Positions 61,697 through 63,283 of a DNA stretch of 63,283 bases are shown here, piece after piece. The notes below the pieces were generated by a model that did no database searches, was not told the DNA's origin, and saw nothing but the letters and a program-made list of their open reading frames with translations. The stretch is taken from contig CAZSCK010000003.1 in NCBI GenBank assembly GCA_964605385.1, positions 1 through 63,283 on the forward strand. Direction: 5' to 3'. Source of the stretch: JAGLTQ01 sp964605385. GTDB taxonomy: Bacteria; Pseudomonadota; Gammaproteobacteria; UBA6429; Thiohalophilaceae. A program made the position numbers and the translations under genes. Numbering within the stretch: position 1 is the stretch's first letter; the number at the start of each line of letters is the position of its first letter.

Positions 61697-62485
61697 TTAT
61701 TTCTCGTTAGTTTCTTTCTTTTTTTTACGCTTGATTTTCTGAGCGAACATATAAGCAGAAGGTTCTATATCAATCGTATCTATTATTCGCATTTCATCTA
61801 AGTCAAATATTACTGTGACCCATTTTTCACGAGAATGTAATGCTAAATAAGATATATTCGTTTTTGCCGTGCCAGTGAGTAAAGAATGTTGATATAATTT
61901 TTTTAGCTCTGGTTTATCTTCAACATATTTTTCTATATTCATTGAATTTTCTTTTAATACGGCAGCCTGTTCTTTACCAAATTTTTTGTATTTTTCTGTA
62001 AGTAAATAAAGTGGTTTACCTGCATGCATTGCTTCACTCAGGATTTCTGATAATTTTTCTTTAGGAACATCGATGTAAATTAAAATTGGCCAACTATCAC
62101 CAAATTGCTTCAGTTTTTTTGCAGTCATTCCTTGTTCAGCTAATTGATAGGCTGGAACAGGTGTGAAAAAATCAATGGTGTAAATAATTGCTGCAGGACG
62201 TTCATTATATGTTGTCCAAATACCCCAGCTTAAAGCTAAAAACTGTACTAAAGCGATCATGCTTAAATCAAATTTTAAGCCTTTTTTACCAGACTTAAAT
62301 ACTATTAAAGTTAATAATGGGCCTAATATAAGATCAACCCCCACAATAATACGAATAACTCGCCAGCCACCATCGGTTGAAAATAAAGGTTCGGGATACC
62401 ATTGAACCAGAATAAAATAAAGTATGATCAGAAAAATGACAAAACTAATAGCAAAGTGGATGGCAAAGGCTTTAAAGCGGCTCAT
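61697..62485 (-). CDS. TfpX/TfpZ-type pilin accessory protein
   Basis: 262 residues from ATG 62485, which has GGAA 6 nt upstream; the frame opens at 62518. Four membrane-helix candidates in the first 110 residues (AIHFAISFVIFLIILYFILV, IIVGVDLILGPLLTLIVFKS, MIALVQFLALSWGIW) and a periplasmic-type C-terminal domain (YTIDFFTPVPAYQLAEQG). The GVDLILGPLLTL and FDLSMIALVQ segments mark TfpX/TfpZ proteins, which help assemble minor type IV pilins. No pilin gene is adjacent here. The C-terminal tail is very basic (KIKRKKKKE). Confidence 0.85.
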   Translation of the reverse strand: MSRFKAFAIHFAISFVIFLIILYFILVQWYPEPLFSTDGGWRVIRIIVGVDLILGPLLTLIVFKSGKKGLKFDLSMIALVQFLALSWGIWTTYNERPAAIIYTIDFFTPVPAYQLAEQGMTAKKLKQFGDSWPILIYIDVPKEKLSEILSEAMHAGKPLYLLTEKYKKFGKEQAAVLKENSMNIEKYVEDKPELKKLYQHSLLTGTAKTNISYLALHSREKWVTVIFDLDEMRIIDTIDIEPSAYMFAQKIKRKKKKETNEK

Positions 62486-62565
62486 GATTATTTCCATGGT
62501 TAAAGAGTGTTGTTTCAACCTTTTTACTGTAAGTAGAGTTAACTTGCAATAAAATGAGGCGTTAA

Positions 62566-63075
62566 ATGAGTTATATAATGAATTTTAATAATAAGTATTA
62601 TCGGTGGCTGGTAGAGCTAACTTTAATTTTAATTGTTTTATTTGCGGTACGTTTTTGGATGCAACGGGATGTTGTTTCCGGTACTGCACCGAATATTAGT
62701 CAAGTGATGTTAGATGGACAATATTTTGACCTCTATCAAAACAATAAAAGACCGATATTAGTTCATTTTTGGGCAACCTGGTGTCCCGTTTGTAAGCTGG
62801 AGCAGTCTAATATTGAAAACATCGCAAAAGACTACCCTGTTATTACTATTGCAATGCAATCGGGTGATAACAAGGAACTTAGCCAATTTATGCGACAAGA
62901 AAAATTATCATTTAAAGTGGTTAATGATGAAAGTGGAAATTTGAGTCGAACTTATAATATTCGAGGTGTTCCCGTTTCTTTTATTATTAATAAAGAGAAT
63001 AAAATTGAATTTGTTGAAGTAGGTTATACTACTGAACTGGGTTTACGGATGAGGTTATGGTGGGCTGGATTATAG
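62566..63075 (+). CDS. Membrane-anchored thioredoxin-like protein (ScsD/TlpA type)
   Basis: 169 residues. One N-terminal membrane anchor (about 14-31, WLVELTLILIVLFAVRFW) then a thioredoxin domain with HFWATWC73PVC76KLEQ and cis-Pro RGVPVSFII. CPVC at this place is typical of protein disulfide oxidoreductases such as ScsD-like proteins. It lies divergent from the pilin accessory gene across 80 bp. Likely controls periplasmic disulfides; substrate unknown. Confidence 0.88.
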   Translation: MSYIMNFNNKYYRWLVELTLILIVLFAVRFWMQRDVVSGTAPNISQVMLDGQYFDLYQNNKRPILVHFWATWCPVCKLEQSNIENIAKDYPVITIAMQSGDNKELSQFMRQEKLSFKVVNDESGNLSRTYNIRGVPVSFIINKENKIEFVEVGYTTELGLRMRLWWAGL

Positions 63076-63091
63076 ATAAAGTCTTAATACT

Positions 63092-63283
63092 TTATTTACC
63101 GCTTATTTGCTGAAGCACGGCTTGTAGTTTAACTCTTGCATTCTTGATAAGAAACTTAAGTAAAGGTGTTATATGGTGAAGAATAGCATCAATATTAGGT
63201 AATAGTTCCTCGGGTTTATTTTCTTTTAATTTTTCAAGTAATTCAACAATATTAATTTCTTTAGGTGGTTTTTCTATATCAAT
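63092..63283 (-). CDS. C-terminal part of an unrecognised protein, truncated by window edge
   Basis: The frame is open from base 63283 to a stop at 63092-63094, giving 63 residues: Pro/Glu-rich, then two helices (IVELLEKLKENKPEELLPN and ITPLLKFLIKNARVKLQAVL). The start lies beyond the window. No signal peptide visible and no family recognised. It converges with the thioredoxin gene, 16 bp apart. Confidence 0.55.
   Translation of the reverse strand: MDIEKPPKEINIVELLEKLKENKPEELLPNIDAILHHITPLLKFLIKNARVKLQAVLQQISGK

Overview
The window is AT-rich chromosomal DNA from a gammaproteobacterium, on a draft scaffold with two 100-N gaps (4962-5061 and 46997-47096). The fabA-fabB pair, a YggX-type iron protein, lpxA, a TfpX/TfpZ-type pilin accessory protein and Sec/Lol-style lipoproteins point to a Gram-negative gammaproteobacterium. 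Genus cannot be fixed from sequence alone. No rRNA, tRNA, CRISPR array, transposase or phage gene was seen.

Left edge (1-5064): the end of a class III nucleotide cyclase, two small or degenerate genes, and a large membrane protein joining two cyclic-nucleotide-binding domains, a rhodanese domain and a long repetitive coiled coil. A perfect 16-bp CRP-type palindrome lies upstream of that gene.

Core (5285-54139): two paralogous gene clusters on opposite strands. Each holds, in the same order, a coiled-coil periplasmic protein, a TPR protein, a ~1000-residue TPR lipoprotein, a ~200-residue TPR lipoprotein, a ~95-residue protein with a SIIGNK...LYIVPW signature, TolQ/ExbB, TolR/ExbD, a second TolR/ExbD and a TonB-like protein with an AgmX/PglI-type C-terminus. 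Cluster A (minus, 14891 down to 5285) adds small outer-membrane barrel proteins, a DUF4266/DUF3570/TlpA cassette and a haem-binding lipoprotein upstream. Cluster B (plus, 28887-54139) ends in a ~3370-residue DUF11-repeat surface protein and a 1733-residue protein with three OmpA-like domains and a C-terminal barrel. The set looks like a proton-driven trans-envelope machine of the general Agl/Glt/Nfs kind known from Myxococcus (inference from composition), here duplicated.

Between the clusters (18314-28439) is a redox module: an HzsA-like di-haem lipoprotein, a mono-haem protein, a LamG di-haem lipoprotein, a Tat-exported protein, the flavinyltransferase ApbE and a small lipoprotein. The divergent promoter carries a perfect FNR/Anr box. 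From 21139 down to 8698 eleven minus-strand genes follow each other with no gap above 33 nt, so low-oxygen control could reach into cluster A.

Right edge (54167-63283): housekeeping and small-molecule genes: Nudix hydrolase, YggX, an A-type Fe-S carrier, an ATP-grasp enzyme, an AmrS-type radical SAM enzyme, a DUF4442 hotdog protein, lpxA, fabA, fabB, a pilin accessory protein and a membrane-anchored thioredoxin, plus hairpin-forming intergenic repeats.
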